This document shows, piece by piece, positions 16,777 through 25,019 of a stretch of 25,977 nucleotides of DNA. Position 1 is the stretch's first letter. Every line of letters starts with the position of its first letter. Location of the stretch: NCBI GenBank assembly GCA_011391185.1, contig JAABRB010000007.1, positions 1 through 25,977 of the forward strand, given 5' to 3'. Below the pieces are notes generated by a model. The model made no database searches, was not told the origin of the DNA, and was given only the letters and a program-made list of their open reading frames with translations. The translations under genes were made by a program, and so were the position numbers. The DNA comes from Betaproteobacteria bacterium (lineage in GTDB: Bacteria > Pseudomonadota > Gammaproteobacteria > Burkholderiales > SG8-39).

Positions 16777-16800
16777 GCCGCCCTCGGGCGGCTTTTCTTT
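16777..16800 (+). terminator. Rho-independent terminator
   Basis: GCCGCC (16777-16782) pairs with GGCGGC (16787-16792) around CTCG, followed by TTTTCTTT. A second hairpin, GTTCCCG/CGGGAAC (16755-16773), lies just upstream. It would end plus-strand transcription from dsbB or from an undetected small RNA. Confidence 0.8.
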
Positions 16801-16840
16801 CTGTGCTGGCAGGGTGCAGGGCGCGTCACTCGCGCAGGCT

Positions 16841-16890
16841 GGAAGGTTACGAACAGGGGGAAACCGCCTGGTTTCCCCCCCTTCTCGCTG
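16841..16890 (+). repeat. Dispersed palindromic repeat, copy C (inverted)
   Basis: Reverse-complement orientation to copies A and B: GGAAGGTTACGAACAGGGGG, then AAACC-GCCT-GGTTT, then CCCCC and TTCTCGCTG. It lacks about nine bases (the GTAACGGG spacer) found in the other copies. Confidence 0.7.
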
Positions 16891-17041
16891 GGAGCGGCCC
16901 ACTGCGTAAGTGGCGCCACGCCTCGACACGGTCACCGCAGGGGAATCAGGTGCGTCATCCATTGGCCAACGAGGATCGGAGCTTTCTCATCCTCTCATTT
17001 GTCAACGAGAGGATAGTCTCGCCTACTTGAAAAGCCCACGT

Positions 17042-17102
17042 AGCGGGAAGGAGGGTAACGGGAGGGAACCAGCCGGTTCCCTCCTGTTCGTGACCTTCCG
17101 CC
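17042..17102 (-). repeat. Dispersed palindromic repeat, copy B
   Basis: AGCGGGAAGGAGGGTAACGG, then GGAGGGAACC-AGCC-GGTTCCCTCC, then TGTTCGTGACCTTCCG. The stem has changed in both arms relative to copy A (GGGGAAAACC became GGAGGGAACC, with matching changes opposite), so pairing is kept. It begins immediately beyond the stop codon of the FAD oxidoreductase gene. Confidence 0.82.
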
Positions 17103-17103
17103 G

Positions 17104-18447
17104 TTACTCCTTTAGTACCGTCTTCTCGTACAAGTTCTTGAAGGCGCCGTTGGGGTCGTATTTCTCCTTCAGGGCATCGTAGGCGGTCTTGTCGTAGATC
17201 GACCAGAACTCGTCCTGCGGAAAGTACGAATCCGAATAGAGTGACTTGATTCCGCCAAGCTCCTGCACTTTGTGCTCGATCAGGCGATTGAAGTGGCCCG
17301 CCGGATGCGGCTCATCCGGCCGGACCACGTCCCAGAAGCCGAAGTTGACATAAAGCGTGCCCGGATCGGCAGGAAAGAGCGGCCACCGCGCGTTCCGGAG
17401 GGGCGATCGGAACGGGCAGACCCAGACCGGAAGAATCCCGATCTCGCGGAGGAAGAATTCGAGGAACTCGGGTGCGCGGGCGATCGGAATGTCGACATCC
17501 TGGATCACCGATTCGGGATGCTTGCCGAGCAGACGGTCGAGCCCGCGCGTGAGCCCGACGCGTGAGTTCCAGCGCATGATCCGCGTGTAGAAAACAGAAT
17601 TCAGCCGCCGTCGGCCGAGGAGGCGGCGCACGATCGGATTCTGCGCCAGAAGGTTTTTCGAGCACCAGAACCAGTCCGTGTCCCAGCGCCAGAGGTAGTC
17701 GTGGTTCGCAAGATAGTCTTCCTCGCGCTCGCGGAGCGATCGGTAGTAGATGCGCTCATAGGTGTAGTCGCTGGTGTACGGTGCCGTATCGACGAAGCGC
17801 CCCACTGTGATCACTTGCTCTGTCGGGCCGAACACCACGGCGTCAACAAAGTCGGCATTCGATTCGCACTGCCGTTCAAGATCCGCAAGAAAGGCTTTTG
17901 CCTCGGCATGGCGGACGTGCGCGAGGTGGACGTAGGCCTTCACCGGAACGGTCCTGGCCCGGGCTCGCAGCACGTATCCGAGCGTGCCGTACGAATTGGG
18001 CAGTCCGTAAAAGAGGTCGCTGTGCAGATTATCGGGACGGGCGGTCACCACCGAGCCGTCGCCGAGCAGCACCTCGAGCTCGTCGATGCTCTCGTGCACG
18101 AGACCGTGCCGGAATGACGACGACTCGATGCCGACCCCGGCGATGGCGCCGCCGATCGTGATCGACTTCAGCTGCGGGACCACGCAGGGCATCGAGCCAT
18201 TGGCGAGGGTCGCGCTGACCAGCGACTCGTAGGATGTCATCCCCTCGACGTCCACCCAGTGCTCTGCGGCGCTGACCGCGAGCACGTGATGGAACTCGCG
18301 CACGTCCAACCGCCGGCACGGTTCCTCGGCGCGGTCCCGGAAAAGGTTGGAGGTGTCCTTGTCGAGGCGAATCGAGGCGCTCGCCGGACCGATGACGCCG
18401 CCGAACGCCCGGGCGAGGCGGGACTTCCGGTCGTCGAACGTGTCCAT
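17104..18447 (-). CDS. FAD-binding oxidoreductase, TmsA/BfaA-like (DHCR24 type)
   Basis: A 447-residue flavoprotein of the PCMH/FAD_binding_4 fold. The flavin-binding stretch ITIGGAIAGVGIESSSFRHG (96-115 from ATG 18447) and the LLGDGSVV block are like those of delta-24 sterol reductase relatives. The C-terminal half has WVCPFRSP and YVNFGFWD. Paired with the methyltransferase directly upstream, it resembles the actinobacterial pair (TmsA/TmsB, BfaA/BfaB; Rv3719/Rv3720 in M. tuberculosis) that turns oleate-type chains into 10-methyl fatty acids, this partner reducing the 10-methylene intermediate. ATG 18447 lies seven bases after the upstream stop; ATG 18507, inside the upstream gene, would add 20 residues. 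The family is clear; the reaction is inferred from context. Confidence 0.8.
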   Translation of the reverse strand: MDTFDDRKSRLARAFGGVIGPASASIRLDKDTSNLFRDRAEEPCRRLDVREFHHVLAVSAAEHWVDVEGMTSYESLVSATLANGSMPCVVPQLKSITIGGAIAGVGIESSSFRHGLVHESIDELEVLLGDGSVVTARPDNLHSDLFYGLPNSYGTLGYVLRARARTVPVKAYVHLAHVRHAEAKAFLADLERQCESNADFVDAVVFGPTEQVITVGRFVDTAPYTSDYTYERIYYRSLREREEDYLANHDYLWRWDTDWFWCSKNLLAQNPIVRRLLGRRRLNSVFYTRIMRWNSRVGLTRGLDRLLGKHPESVIQDVDIPIARAPEFLEFFLREIGILPVWVCPFRSPLRNARWPLFPADPGTLYVNFGFWDVVRPDEPHPAGHFNRLIEHKVQELGGIKSLYSDSYFPQDEFWSIYDKTAYDALKEKYDPNGAFKNLYEKTVLKE

Positions 18448-18454
18448 TGGCAGC

Positions 18455-19711
18455 CTAAGCCGCGCGCTGGACCGGCGCAGCGGCGGTTCGGCCGACGGAG
18501 CCGTCATACAGGAACGCGCGGCTCATCGGGTAGTTTCTGCGGTCGGTGTTGCCTTTGCTGAAGACGATCTGGAAGAGATTCGTATCGCAGTGCGCGGACC
18601 GGAACATTTCCGCGCAACCGTATAGATACGTGCGCCACACGCGGCGGAATCGCTCGTCGAATTTTCGCGGATCGAGGGCATGGATCGTCTCCCAGTTGCG
18701 GTCGAAGCGTTCCTTCCACGCGTCGAGCGTGAGCGCGTAGTGGCGACGCAGGTTTTCGATGTCCACGACCTCGAGCCCGCACGCCTCCATTGCGGCGATT
18801 GTCTCGGCGAGGCTGGGGATCCATCCGCCCGGGAAGACGTGCTTGCGGATATAGAACTCCGTGGGCCGCATCCCGAGATGCCCGATGAAGTGCAGCATGC
18901 CGAGGCCACCGGGCTTCAGGAAGTCGGCGTGCGCCTTCACGACCTCGTGCAGCTGGTCACGCCCCGCGTGCTCGAGGACGCCGATGGAGACGACCTTGTC
19001 GTACTGGCGGTCGACTTCCCGGAAATCGGCATTGCGAACCCGGACGCGGTCGGTCAGGTTGCGACGCGCGATCTCGTCGCGAAGCCAATCCACCTGCTCG
19101 GTCGCATTGTTGAGGGCGGTGCCATGAATGCCGTAACGCTCGACCGCATGAAACATGAAGCCGCCGAAGCCGCTGCCGATGTCGATCACTTCCTCGCCGG
19201 GCTGCAGAAGGATCTTGCGGCACACGTGCTCGATCTTGTTCGACTGCGCCTCCTCGATGGAGCGCGTTCCGTCCTTCCAGTACGCGCACGTGTACATCCT
19301 GAGCGGCACGTCCAGCCATTGGCCGTAGAAGTCCGCCCCCAGGCCATAATGGAAGCGTGCGTTGGCGCGCGCCTGTCCGATCGTGCGATTCGAGAAACGG
19401 AACTCGTGCCAGCGGTTGCGGAGATTGACCGTAAGCGTCTGGCCATGCGAGAAACGCCCCTCGTAGGCCATCTTGAATGCTGCGGCAAAGTCACCGTCGA
19501 CCTCGATCGACTGGTCGAAGTACGACTCGAGGAGACCGATATGCCCGTTCACCACGGTTTTCCACTGCGCGCGGGATGTCTTGAAGCGCAGATCGAAGGC
19601 GGCGTTGCCGGGGATGTTCTGATAGCTCGAACCGTCGGCAAATCCGACTCGAAACGGCACGGTGGTTCGCGCGCCAAGAGTGGAAAAGACTTTGCGAATC
19701 AGGGGCGTCAT
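18455..19711 (-). CDS. Cyclopropane-fatty-acid-synthase-like methyltransferase, TmsB/BfaB-like
   Basis: SAM-dependent fatty-acyl phospholipid methyltransferase of 418 residues. SAM motif I is VIDIGSGFGGF (175-185). The five residues important in E. coli CFA synthase are all present: Cys142 (TCAYW), Glu247 (GVLEHAG), His274 and Ile276 (LHFIG), Tyr325 (HYALTL), with the Glu-His-Tyr spacing unchanged. FPGGWIPS is also typical. Such enzymes add a methylene across a cis double bond (cyclopropane) or a methylene/methyl group (10-methyl chains). The adjacent FAD oxidoreductase favours the second. The ATG at 19711 overlaps the KTSC gene stop in ATGA, implying translational coupling. Alternative: a plain cyclopropane synthase. 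Confidence 0.88.
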   Translation of the reverse strand: MTPLIRKVFSTLGARTTVPFRVGFADGSSYQNIPGNAAFDLRFKTSRAQWKTVVNGHIGLLESYFDQSIEVDGDFAAAFKMAYEGRFSHGQTLTVNLRNRWHEFRFSNRTIGQARANARFHYGLGADFYGQWLDVPLRMYTCAYWKDGTRSIEEAQSNKIEHVCRKILLQPGEEVIDIGSGFGGFMFHAVERYGIHGTALNNATEQVDWLRDEIARRNLTDRVRVRNADFREVDRQYDKVVSIGVLEHAGRDQLHEVVKAHADFLKPGGLGMLHFIGHLGMRPTEFYIRKHVFPGGWIPSLAETIAAMEACGLEVVDIENLRRHYALTLDAWKERFDRNWETIHALDPRKFDERFRRVWRTYLYGCAEMFRSAHCDTNLFQIVFSKGNTDRRNYPMSRAFLYDGSVGRTAAAPVQRAA

Positions 19712-19920
19712 TTGACACGTCGGGGCGTGTAGCCCTCTTCGATCTTGTCTTCGAAGAAGCTCGTCGGGGAGGGCGCGGCCATGAACTGGCGGTGAATCTC
19801 CGGGGACACGCCGGCGTAGGCGCTGACCTGCCCGTCGCGGAATTCCACCTCGAGCACGCGCTCCTTCGGATCGTAGCCCACCGCGCGGATCCGGCTCGAA
19901 TTGACGCGCTTGCGCTCCAT
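19708..19920 (-). CDS. KTSC-domain small protein
   Basis: A 70-residue protein made almost wholly of a KTSC domain (named from a C-terminal extension of some lysyl-tRNA synthetases): SSRIRAVGYD, LEVEFRDGQVSAYAGVSPE and the ending IEEGYTPRRV. The ATG at 19920 has GGGAG upstream. The stop overlaps the next ATG by four bases (ATGA), so it is the first gene of a three-gene operon with the methyltransferase and the FAD oxidoreductase. The biochemical role of the domain is not known; a link to lipid modification is suggested only by this arrangement. Confidence 0.8.
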   Translation of the reverse strand: MERKRVNSSRIRAVGYDPKERVLEVEFRDGQVSAYAGVSPEIHRQFMAAPSPTSFFEDKIEEGYTPRRVK

Positions 19921-20016
19921 GCCTGCTCCCTTATTGCGCCCTTCGTGAAACGGGCTTCTAAGGGCCCAAGGATACTTCCAGTTCCAACCGAAGTCAGAGC
20001 GCCGCGAAACCCGCGC

Positions 20017-21708
20017 TCAGGCGCCCTCCCAGTGCTCTACGGTGAGTTGCAGGGATTGCACCCCGTTGAATTCATCGACCGTGAGTCGGTATGCGCCCCG
20101 AATTCGACCCGGAACCGGGGTGTCCTGCCGGAACAGCATGCCGTTGAATCGCTGCCCGGCCCGCGCGAGACGCAGTTTCAGGTGTTTTTCCCCGACCAGT
20201 CGCTGGTTCTCCACGAGGAAATCGTCCAGGAAGAGCGGGGGGGGAAAGCCCTGTCCCCAGACCTCTCCGCCGAGCATTCGCGCGATGTCGAGGCTTGCAT
20301 ACCCGACTTCGAGCGAACCGTCGGTCTCCACGGTCCGGGCGAGCGCGGCCGGGTCCACCATTTTGCGTACCGACGCCTCGATCTGCGCGCGAAACTCCTC
20401 CAGCCCGTCCGCGCGTAGCGTGAGCCCGGCCGCCGCGGCGTGTCCGCCAAATCGCACCAGCAGCCCCGGCGCGCGCTTCGAGACGAGGTCCAGGGCGTCG
20501 CGCAAATGCAGTCCGGGCACCGACCGACCCGAGCCGCGCAGCTCGCCTGATCCGGACAGCGCGAACGCAAACACCGGTCGGTGAACACGATCCTTCACGC
20601 GTGAAGCGAGCAGACCGACGATGCCCTGGTGCCACGTCGGATCGAAGAGGCACACGGCAGCGGCCTGACCGGCATCGACGTTTTCGAGCAGGACTTCCGC
20701 GTCGCGTTGCATGCCCGCCTCGAGCTGACGTCGCTCGCGGTTCAGCGCATCGAGTTCCTGCGCAATGTTGAGTGTGCGCGCCGTGTCGTCGGTGATGAGG
20801 CACTCGATCCCCAGTCCCATATCCGCGAGGCGTCCGGCCGCGTTCAGGCGCGGCCCGATTGCAAAGCCGAGGTCGAACGTTCCGGCGCGCCGCGGATCAC
20901 GTCCGGCGACGGCGAAGAGCGCGGCGATTCCCGGCTGGACGCGTCCCGAACGGATTCGGACGAGCCCCTGGCTCACGAGCACCCGGTTGTTGTGATCGAG
21001 CTTCACGACATCGGCCACCGTGCCGAGTGCGACGAGGTCGAGCAGGCTGGCGAGGTTCGGCTCGTCACGCGTGGCGAACGCGCCACGGCGGCGCAGCGCG
21101 GCGCGCGTGGCGAGCATCACGTAGAACATGACTCCGACGCCGGCAATCGCCTTGCTCGGAAAGCGGTCGCCCGGCTGACTGGGATCGACGATGCAGGCGG
21201 CGTCCGGCAGCGTCTCGCCCGGCAGATGATGATCGGTCACCAGCGTGGCGATCCCCCGGCGCCGGGCCTCTGCGACACCTTCGACACTCGCGATTCCGTT
21301 GTCAACGGTAACGAGCAGGTCCGGGGCGCGCGGCGCGGCAATCTCGACGACCTGCGGGGACAGCCCGTATCCCGTCTCGAATCGATTCGGTACCAGGTAG
21401 TCGACTCGCCCACCCATGGCACGCAGTGCTCGCATGCCGACCGCGCATGCAGTGGCCCCGTCGCAGTCGTAGTCCGCGACGATGAGCAGGCGCTTGTCGG
21501 CCTGAATGTAATCGGCGAGCAGATCACCGGCGGCCTCGGCATTCATCAGCTCGCCCGGGGGAATCAGCGCGGCGAGGCCATACTCGATCTCCGACCGGTT
21601 GCGTACGCCACGCGCGACGAGGATCCGGGACAGCAGGGGATGAACGCCATGCTGAATGAGCATGTGGAGCTCGCGCTGCGGTACCGCGCGGGTCGTGATC
21701 GCAGTCAT
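20017..21708 (-). CDS. recJ: Single-stranded-DNA-specific exonuclease RecJ
   Basis: 5'-to-3' single-strand exonuclease used in recombination and mismatch or base-excision repair; 563 residues, the usual length. The DHH domain shows VADYDCDG (77-84) and TDHH (158-161), with NGIAS between. The DHHA1 domain has GRSVPGLHLRDAL and GGHAAAAGLTLR. The C-terminal OB-fold follows (LRLARAGQRFNGMLF...). The ATG at 21708 overlaps the upstream gene's stop codon in ATGA, so recJ is translationally coupled to the RpfE-type gene. It lies 97 bases from the KTSC operon on the same strand. Secure call. Confidence 0.96.
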   Translation of the reverse strand: MTAITTRAVPQRELHMLIQHGVHPLLSRILVARGVRNRSEIEYGLAALIPPGELMNAEAAGDLLADYIQADKRLLIVADYDCDGATACAVGMRALRAMGGRVDYLVPNRFETGYGLSPQVVEIAAPRAPDLLVTVDNGIASVEGVAEARRRGIATLVTDHHLPGETLPDAACIVDPSQPGDRFPSKAIAGVGVMFYVMLATRAALRRRGAFATRDEPNLASLLDLVALGTVADVVKLDHNNRVLVSQGLVRIRSGRVQPGIAALFAVAGRDPRRAGTFDLGFAIGPRLNAAGRLADMGLGIECLITDDTARTLNIAQELDALNRERRQLEAGMQRDAEVLLENVDAGQAAAVCLFDPTWHQGIVGLLASRVKDRVHRPVFAFALSGSGELRGSGRSVPGLHLRDALDLVSKRAPGLLVRFGGHAAAAGLTLRADGLEEFRAQIEASVRKMVDPAALARTVETDGSLEVGYASLDIARMLGGEVWGQGFPPPLFLDDFLVENQRLVGEKHLKLRLARAGQRFNGMLFRQDTPVPGRIRGAYRLTVDEFNGVQSLQLTVEHWEGA

Positions 21709-22733
21709 GGGGCGTAGGCGGCGAGCCGCCGGCGTCGGCGCCAGAAGTAGCGCAGGTCCTGCCGTGTCGCTTCTGTCTCGAGCGTCCGCATCGCGCCCGG
21801 AACGTGTACCGTGATCATCCCGATGCGCCCTGCGCGGAGCGCAGCAAGGATGGGCGCGAACCAGTCGCGCTCGAGTGTCTCGAGAGCCGCTTGCCAGGCC
21901 GGCATGTCGCCATTGGCCGCCGGAATGCGGAGCGCCTCCAGAATGACGGCCTCGACCCCGGACGGATCGAAACCGTCGAGCCACTCGCTTGCGGACCCGG
22001 GCAGCGGGGCGTGGCGCGTGCCGGCTGCCTGCGCCAAACCTCTTGCAACCGGATGATCCGCGACCACGCGCCGGTAGGCGGTGCGCGGCGTCTCCGCGAT
22101 CCGACCCGCGCCCCATAGCCAGAGACCATTGATCGACGGAGCGCCCTGCGCCTCGCGCGCCAGATTGACCGGATGATCGTGCAGGAGCATCTGGATCTCG
22201 TTCAGGACCGCGCGCCAGCGCCCGCCCGCGGGTCCCTCCGGCATGACATCGAGCATGGAACGTCCGCGAACGTCGGCAAGAGGCGGGGCGGACATCTCCG
22301 GGTCCCGATCGACCCGCGCGTACCACCGGTCGGGCCGCAGTGGGTAAAAAGTGACGCCCACGGTCGCGAAATGCGCGTTCAGGCTTGCCGCAAGCGATGT
22401 CGCCTCGTCGGGCGCGATATCGAAAAGCGCCGCATCCGAAAGCAGGACGCTGTCCCGGTCGGCGCGCAGATTGACTGGATCGGCGCGGAGCCACCAGGCG
22501 CCATCCGGGTCGCCGCCATCCGCAACGAGGGAGTAAGGCGCGGCCGGCCAGTCGCTCTGGCGCGCGACGGAGAATGCGTCGAGCAGCCAGGCTTCCAGAC
22601 TGGCACCGCGACCACACTTGCGCCGGCCGCGGGAAACAAGGATCTCGAGCGCGTCGACACGCGTCCCGGACACCTTCGGATCGCCGCGCTCCGGATCGGG
22701 GAACAGCTCGGGAACGATCAAGTGCACATTCAT
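21705..22733 (-). CDS. RpfE-type conserved protein (phosphoglycerate-mutase-like)
   Basis: A 342-residue protein opening MNVHLIVPELFPDPERGD. It carries ALEILVSRGRR, LRADPVNLRADRDSVLLSD, a WYARV block, NEIQMLLHDHPVN and SINGLWLWGAGR. This pattern fits proteins annotated as RpfE or phosphoglycerate-mutase-like (COG4255) that lie beside recJ in Xanthomonas and betaproteobacteria. That placement is from memory, not a search. The HDHPVN...GLWLWG segment is typical. The name RpfE comes from the Xanthomonas pathogenicity-factor cluster; no firm enzymatic activity is known. The ATG (22733) lies 20 bases from the end of a 14-bp tandem repeat, which fills its leader, and no clear ribosome binding site is visible. 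Confidence 0.65.
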   Translation of the reverse strand: MNVHLIVPELFPDPERGDPKVSGTRVDALEILVSRGRRKCGRGASLEAWLLDAFSVARQSDWPAAPYSLVADGGDPDGAWWLRADPVNLRADRDSVLLSDAALFDIAPDEATSLAASLNAHFATVGVTFYPLRPDRWYARVDRDPEMSAPPLADVRGRSMLDVMPEGPAGGRWRAVLNEIQMLLHDHPVNLAREAQGAPSINGLWLWGAGRIAETPRTAYRRVVADHPVARGLAQAAGTRHAPLPGSASEWLDGFDPSGVEAVILEALRIPAANGDMPAWQAALETLERDWFAPILAALRAGRIGMITVHVPGAMRTLETEATRQDLRYFWRRRRRLAAYAP

Positions 22734-22753
22734 GGCGACGCACGAGTCTATCA

Positions 22754-22865
22754 GGGTGTCGCAAGACGGGTGTCGCAAGACGGGTGTCGCAAGTCGGGTG
22801 TCGCAAGTCGGGTGTCGCAAGTCGGGTGTCGCAAGTCGGGTGTCGCAAGTCGGGTGTCGGAACAC
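22754..22865. repeat. Tandem repeat, 14-bp unit, seven copies plus a degenerate eighth
   Basis: The plus-strand unit GGGTGTCGCAAGAC occurs twice (22754-22781), then GGGTGTCGCAAGTC five times (22782-22851), then a decayed copy GGGTGTCGGAACAC (22852-22865). It fills the upstream leader of the RpfE-type gene and lies 200 bases from lolC. The two variants are grouped, as expected from recent slippage. Confidence 0.97.
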
Positions 22866-23066
22866 GCGGACTCATGCGTAGGTCCGGGACCGGATGCCCA
22901 AGTCTCCTTTTGCAGCGTTCACCTTGCGTATGGCACACTGCAAAGACATGCGCCACATTCGTCGAATTCGCCACATTTTCCAGGTTGGCCCGGGGCCCGC
23001 GCCGCGCACGGGCGCGATTACCTTACCGTATCACGCGCCGGTTCGTATGCACCGCGAGCGCTGCTG

Positions 23067-24314
23067 ATGCGCGTGCCCTACGAGCTTGTCGTGGGCCTGC
23101 GCTATACGCGGGCCAAGCGGCGCAACCATTTTATTTCGTTCATTTCACTTGTGTCGATGCTCGGCATCGCGCTCGGCGTTGCCGCGCTGATCGTCGTGCT
23201 CTCGGTGATGAACGGCTTCCAGAAGGAAGTGCGCTCACGGATTCTCAGCGTGGCGTCGCACGTGCAGATCACCGGGCCGAACAACGAGCTGACGGACTGG
23301 CCTCGCGTGGCGGAGCGCGCCGCACAATTGTCCCACGTGCTCGCTGCGGCACCCTTCGTGAACGGGCAGGGGCTGCTCGCCAACGGTGGCGCGGTACGGG
23401 GGGCGGTCGTGCGCGGAATCGTCCCCGATCTGGAGAGTCGCGTGGCCGACCTCGCGACGAAGACGTTTGCGGGCGCGCTCTCGGCACTCGCGCCAGGGGA
23501 GTTTGGCATCGTGCTGGGCACCGACCTCGCGCGGGCCCTGCGCGCGGTTCCCGGCGATCAGGTCACGCTCATCGCGCCGCAGGGCCTGGTGACGCCGGCC
23601 GGCGTGATCCCGCGTCTGAAACAGTTCAAGGTGGTCGGGGTGTTCGAGGTCGGCTTTTTCGAATACGACAGCGGGCTTGCGCTCATCCACCTGCAGGACG
23701 CGCAACGCCTCTACCGGCTGGGCGAGGACGTTTCGGGCGTGCGCCTGAAGCTCGACGATCTCTTCCGGGCGCGGGACGTTGGACGCGAGCTGATGCAGAG
23801 CTTCGGACCGGGCTTTTATGTGAGCGACTGGACGCGCAGCCACGCCAATTTCTTCCGCGCGGTGCAGATCGAAAAGACCATGATGTTCATCATTCTGACG
23901 CTGATCGTCGCCGTGGCGGCGTTCAACATGGTTTCGACGCTCGTGATGGCGGTCACCGACAAACAGGCGGACATCGCCATTCTGCGGACACTGGGCGCGA
24001 CGCCGGCGAGCATCATGCAGATCTTTGTCGTCCAGGGCGCCTTGATCGGCGTCGTCGGCACGGCGCTCGGCGTGGTGGGCGGGATAGCGCTCGCGCTCAA
24101 CATCGATGTCGTGGTGCCGGCACTGGAGCGACTGCTCAGCGTCCAGTTCCTGTCGAAGGACGTGTACCTGATCAATGAGCTGCCCTCGGATCTGCAGCGC
24201 GGCGACGTGATTGCCATCTCCGCCGTCTCGCTGACGCTCGGCTTCCTCGCCACGCTGTACCCGAGCTGGCGTGCGGCGCGCGTCAGGCCTGCGGAGGCGC
24301 TGCGGTATGAGTGA
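23067..24314 (+). CDS. lolC: Lipoprotein-releasing ABC transporter permease LolC/E
   Basis: Inner-membrane subunit of the LolCDE machine that passes outer-membrane lipoproteins to LolA. The product has 415 residues. Opening [46 protein letters not shown] is the LolC/E signature (residues about 5-50), followed by the large periplasmic domain. Three C-terminal membrane segments (about 270-300, 320-350, 375-400) form an FtsX domain with [15 protein letters not shown], and the end is PAEALRYE. The ATG at 23067 overlaps TGA of a six-codon upstream ORF (ATG 23047) as TGATG. lolD overlaps the end by eight bases. One permease gene only is seen here. Confidence 0.95.
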   Translation: MRVPYELVVGLRYTRAKRRNHFISFISLVSMLGIALGVAALIVVLSVMNGFQKEVRSRILSVASHVQITGPNNELTDWPRVAERAAQLSHVLAAAPFVNGQGLLANGGAVRGAVVRGIVPDLESRVADLATKTFAGALSALAPGEFGIVLGTDLARALRAVPGDQVTLIAPQGLVTPAGVIPRLKQFKVVGVFEVGFFEYDSGLALIHLQDAQRLYRLGEDVSGVRLKLDDLFRARDVGRELMQSFGPGFYVSDWTRSHANFFRAVQIEKTMMFIILTLIVAVAAFNMVSTLVMAVTDKQADIAILRTLGATPASIMQIFVVQGALIGVVGTALGVVGGIALALNIDVVVPALERLLSVQFLSKDVYLINELPSDLQRGDVIAISAVSLTLGFLATLYPSWRAARVRPAEALRYE

Positions 24315-25011
24315 GGCGGAGCAAGTCGAGACGCCGGTGCTCGCGTGCCGGGGATTGAAGAAGACCTACACCGAGGGCCGCATGCCGCTGCCGGTGTTGC
24401 TCGGCGTCGACATGGAGATCACGGCTGGCGAGGTCGTCGCCATCGTCGGGGCGTCGGGGTCGGGGAAGAGCACGCTGCTCCATCTGCTGGGCGGACTCGA
24501 CATCGCGACCGGCGGCAGCGTGGAGATCCTCGGCAAGCCGATGACGTCGCTGACCGAGGCCGAGCGCGGCCGGATGCGCAACGAGGCACTGGGTTTCGTC
24601 TACCAGTTCCATCACCTGCTGATGGAGTTCAGTGCGCTGGAGAACGTCGCAATGCCGCTGCGCATCCGGCGGATGCCGCCCGCGGAGGCGCGGGACCGCG
24701 CGGCTGCCGTACTCGGGGAGGTAGGGCTCGGCGAGCGCCTCCATCACACGCCCGGCCAGCTTTCCGGAGGCGAGCGTCAGCGCGCCGCGGTCGCGCGCGC
24801 GCTCGTTACCCGTCCCGCGTGCGTGCTGGCCGACGAGCCGACCGGCAATCTTGATCGCCGCACCGCCGCAACGGTTTACGAGCTCATGCTCACACTGAAT
24901 CGCACCTACCGGACCAGCTACGTCATCGTCACCCACGAGCCGGCGCTTGCGGCGCGCGCCGACCGCATCCTGCGTCTGCAGGACGGGATGCTGATCCCGG
25001 AACGCACCTGA
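24307..25011 (+). CDS. lolD: Lipoprotein-releasing ABC transporter ATPase LolD
   Basis: ATPase subunit of LolCDE, 234 residues. Walker A is GASGSGKST (48-56), the signature is LSGGERQR (152-159), Walker B is [11 protein letters not shown] (173-183), and the H-loop is VTHE. The LolD-type phrase [23 protein letters not shown] is clear. The ATG at 24307 lies inside lolC (ATGAGTGA), so translation is coupled. It converges on the DUF2062 gene, only eight bases apart. Secure call. Confidence 0.97.
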   Translation: MSEAEQVETPVLACRGLKKTYTEGRMPLPVLLGVDMEITAGEVVAIVGASGSGKSTLLHLLGGLDIATGGSVEILGKPMTSLTEAERGRMRNEALGFVYQFHHLLMEFSALENVAMPLRIRRMPPAEARDRAAAVLGEVGLGERLHHTPGQLSGGERQRAAVARALVTRPACVLADEPTGNLDRRTAATVYELMLTLNRTYRTSYVIVTHEPALAARADRILRLQDGMLIPERT

Positions 25012-25019
25012 GCGCGGCG

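Larger units (their letters stand above)
16559..17103. other. Long repeat-rich convergent intergenic region
   Basis: About 545 bases between dsbB (plus) and the FAD oxidoreductase (minus) without a supported protein gene. It holds a 15-bp direct duplication (16629-16658), two back-to-back hairpins ending in a T tract (16755-16800), two inverted copies of the dispersed repeat (16841-16890, 17042-17102), and a hairpin ATCCTCTC/GAGAGGAT (16989-17014). Short open frames here are made largely of repeat sequence. Confidence 0.75.

Noticed and set aside
16589..17182. Several 70-106-codon frames in the dsbB/FAD oxidoreductase spacer
   Set aside because: Their sequence comes from the dispersed palindromic repeat read in different frames; none has a ribosome binding site or known family.
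22754..22865. CRISPR array
   Set aside because: The 14-bp units are directly adjacent with no spacers, and no cas gene is in the window.
20017..22974. Single 985-codon minus-strand reading of recJ with upstream sequence
   Set aside because: The recJ frame merely stays open through the upstream gene in another frame; the RpfE-type gene ends in ATGA at the recJ start, so there are two separate genes.
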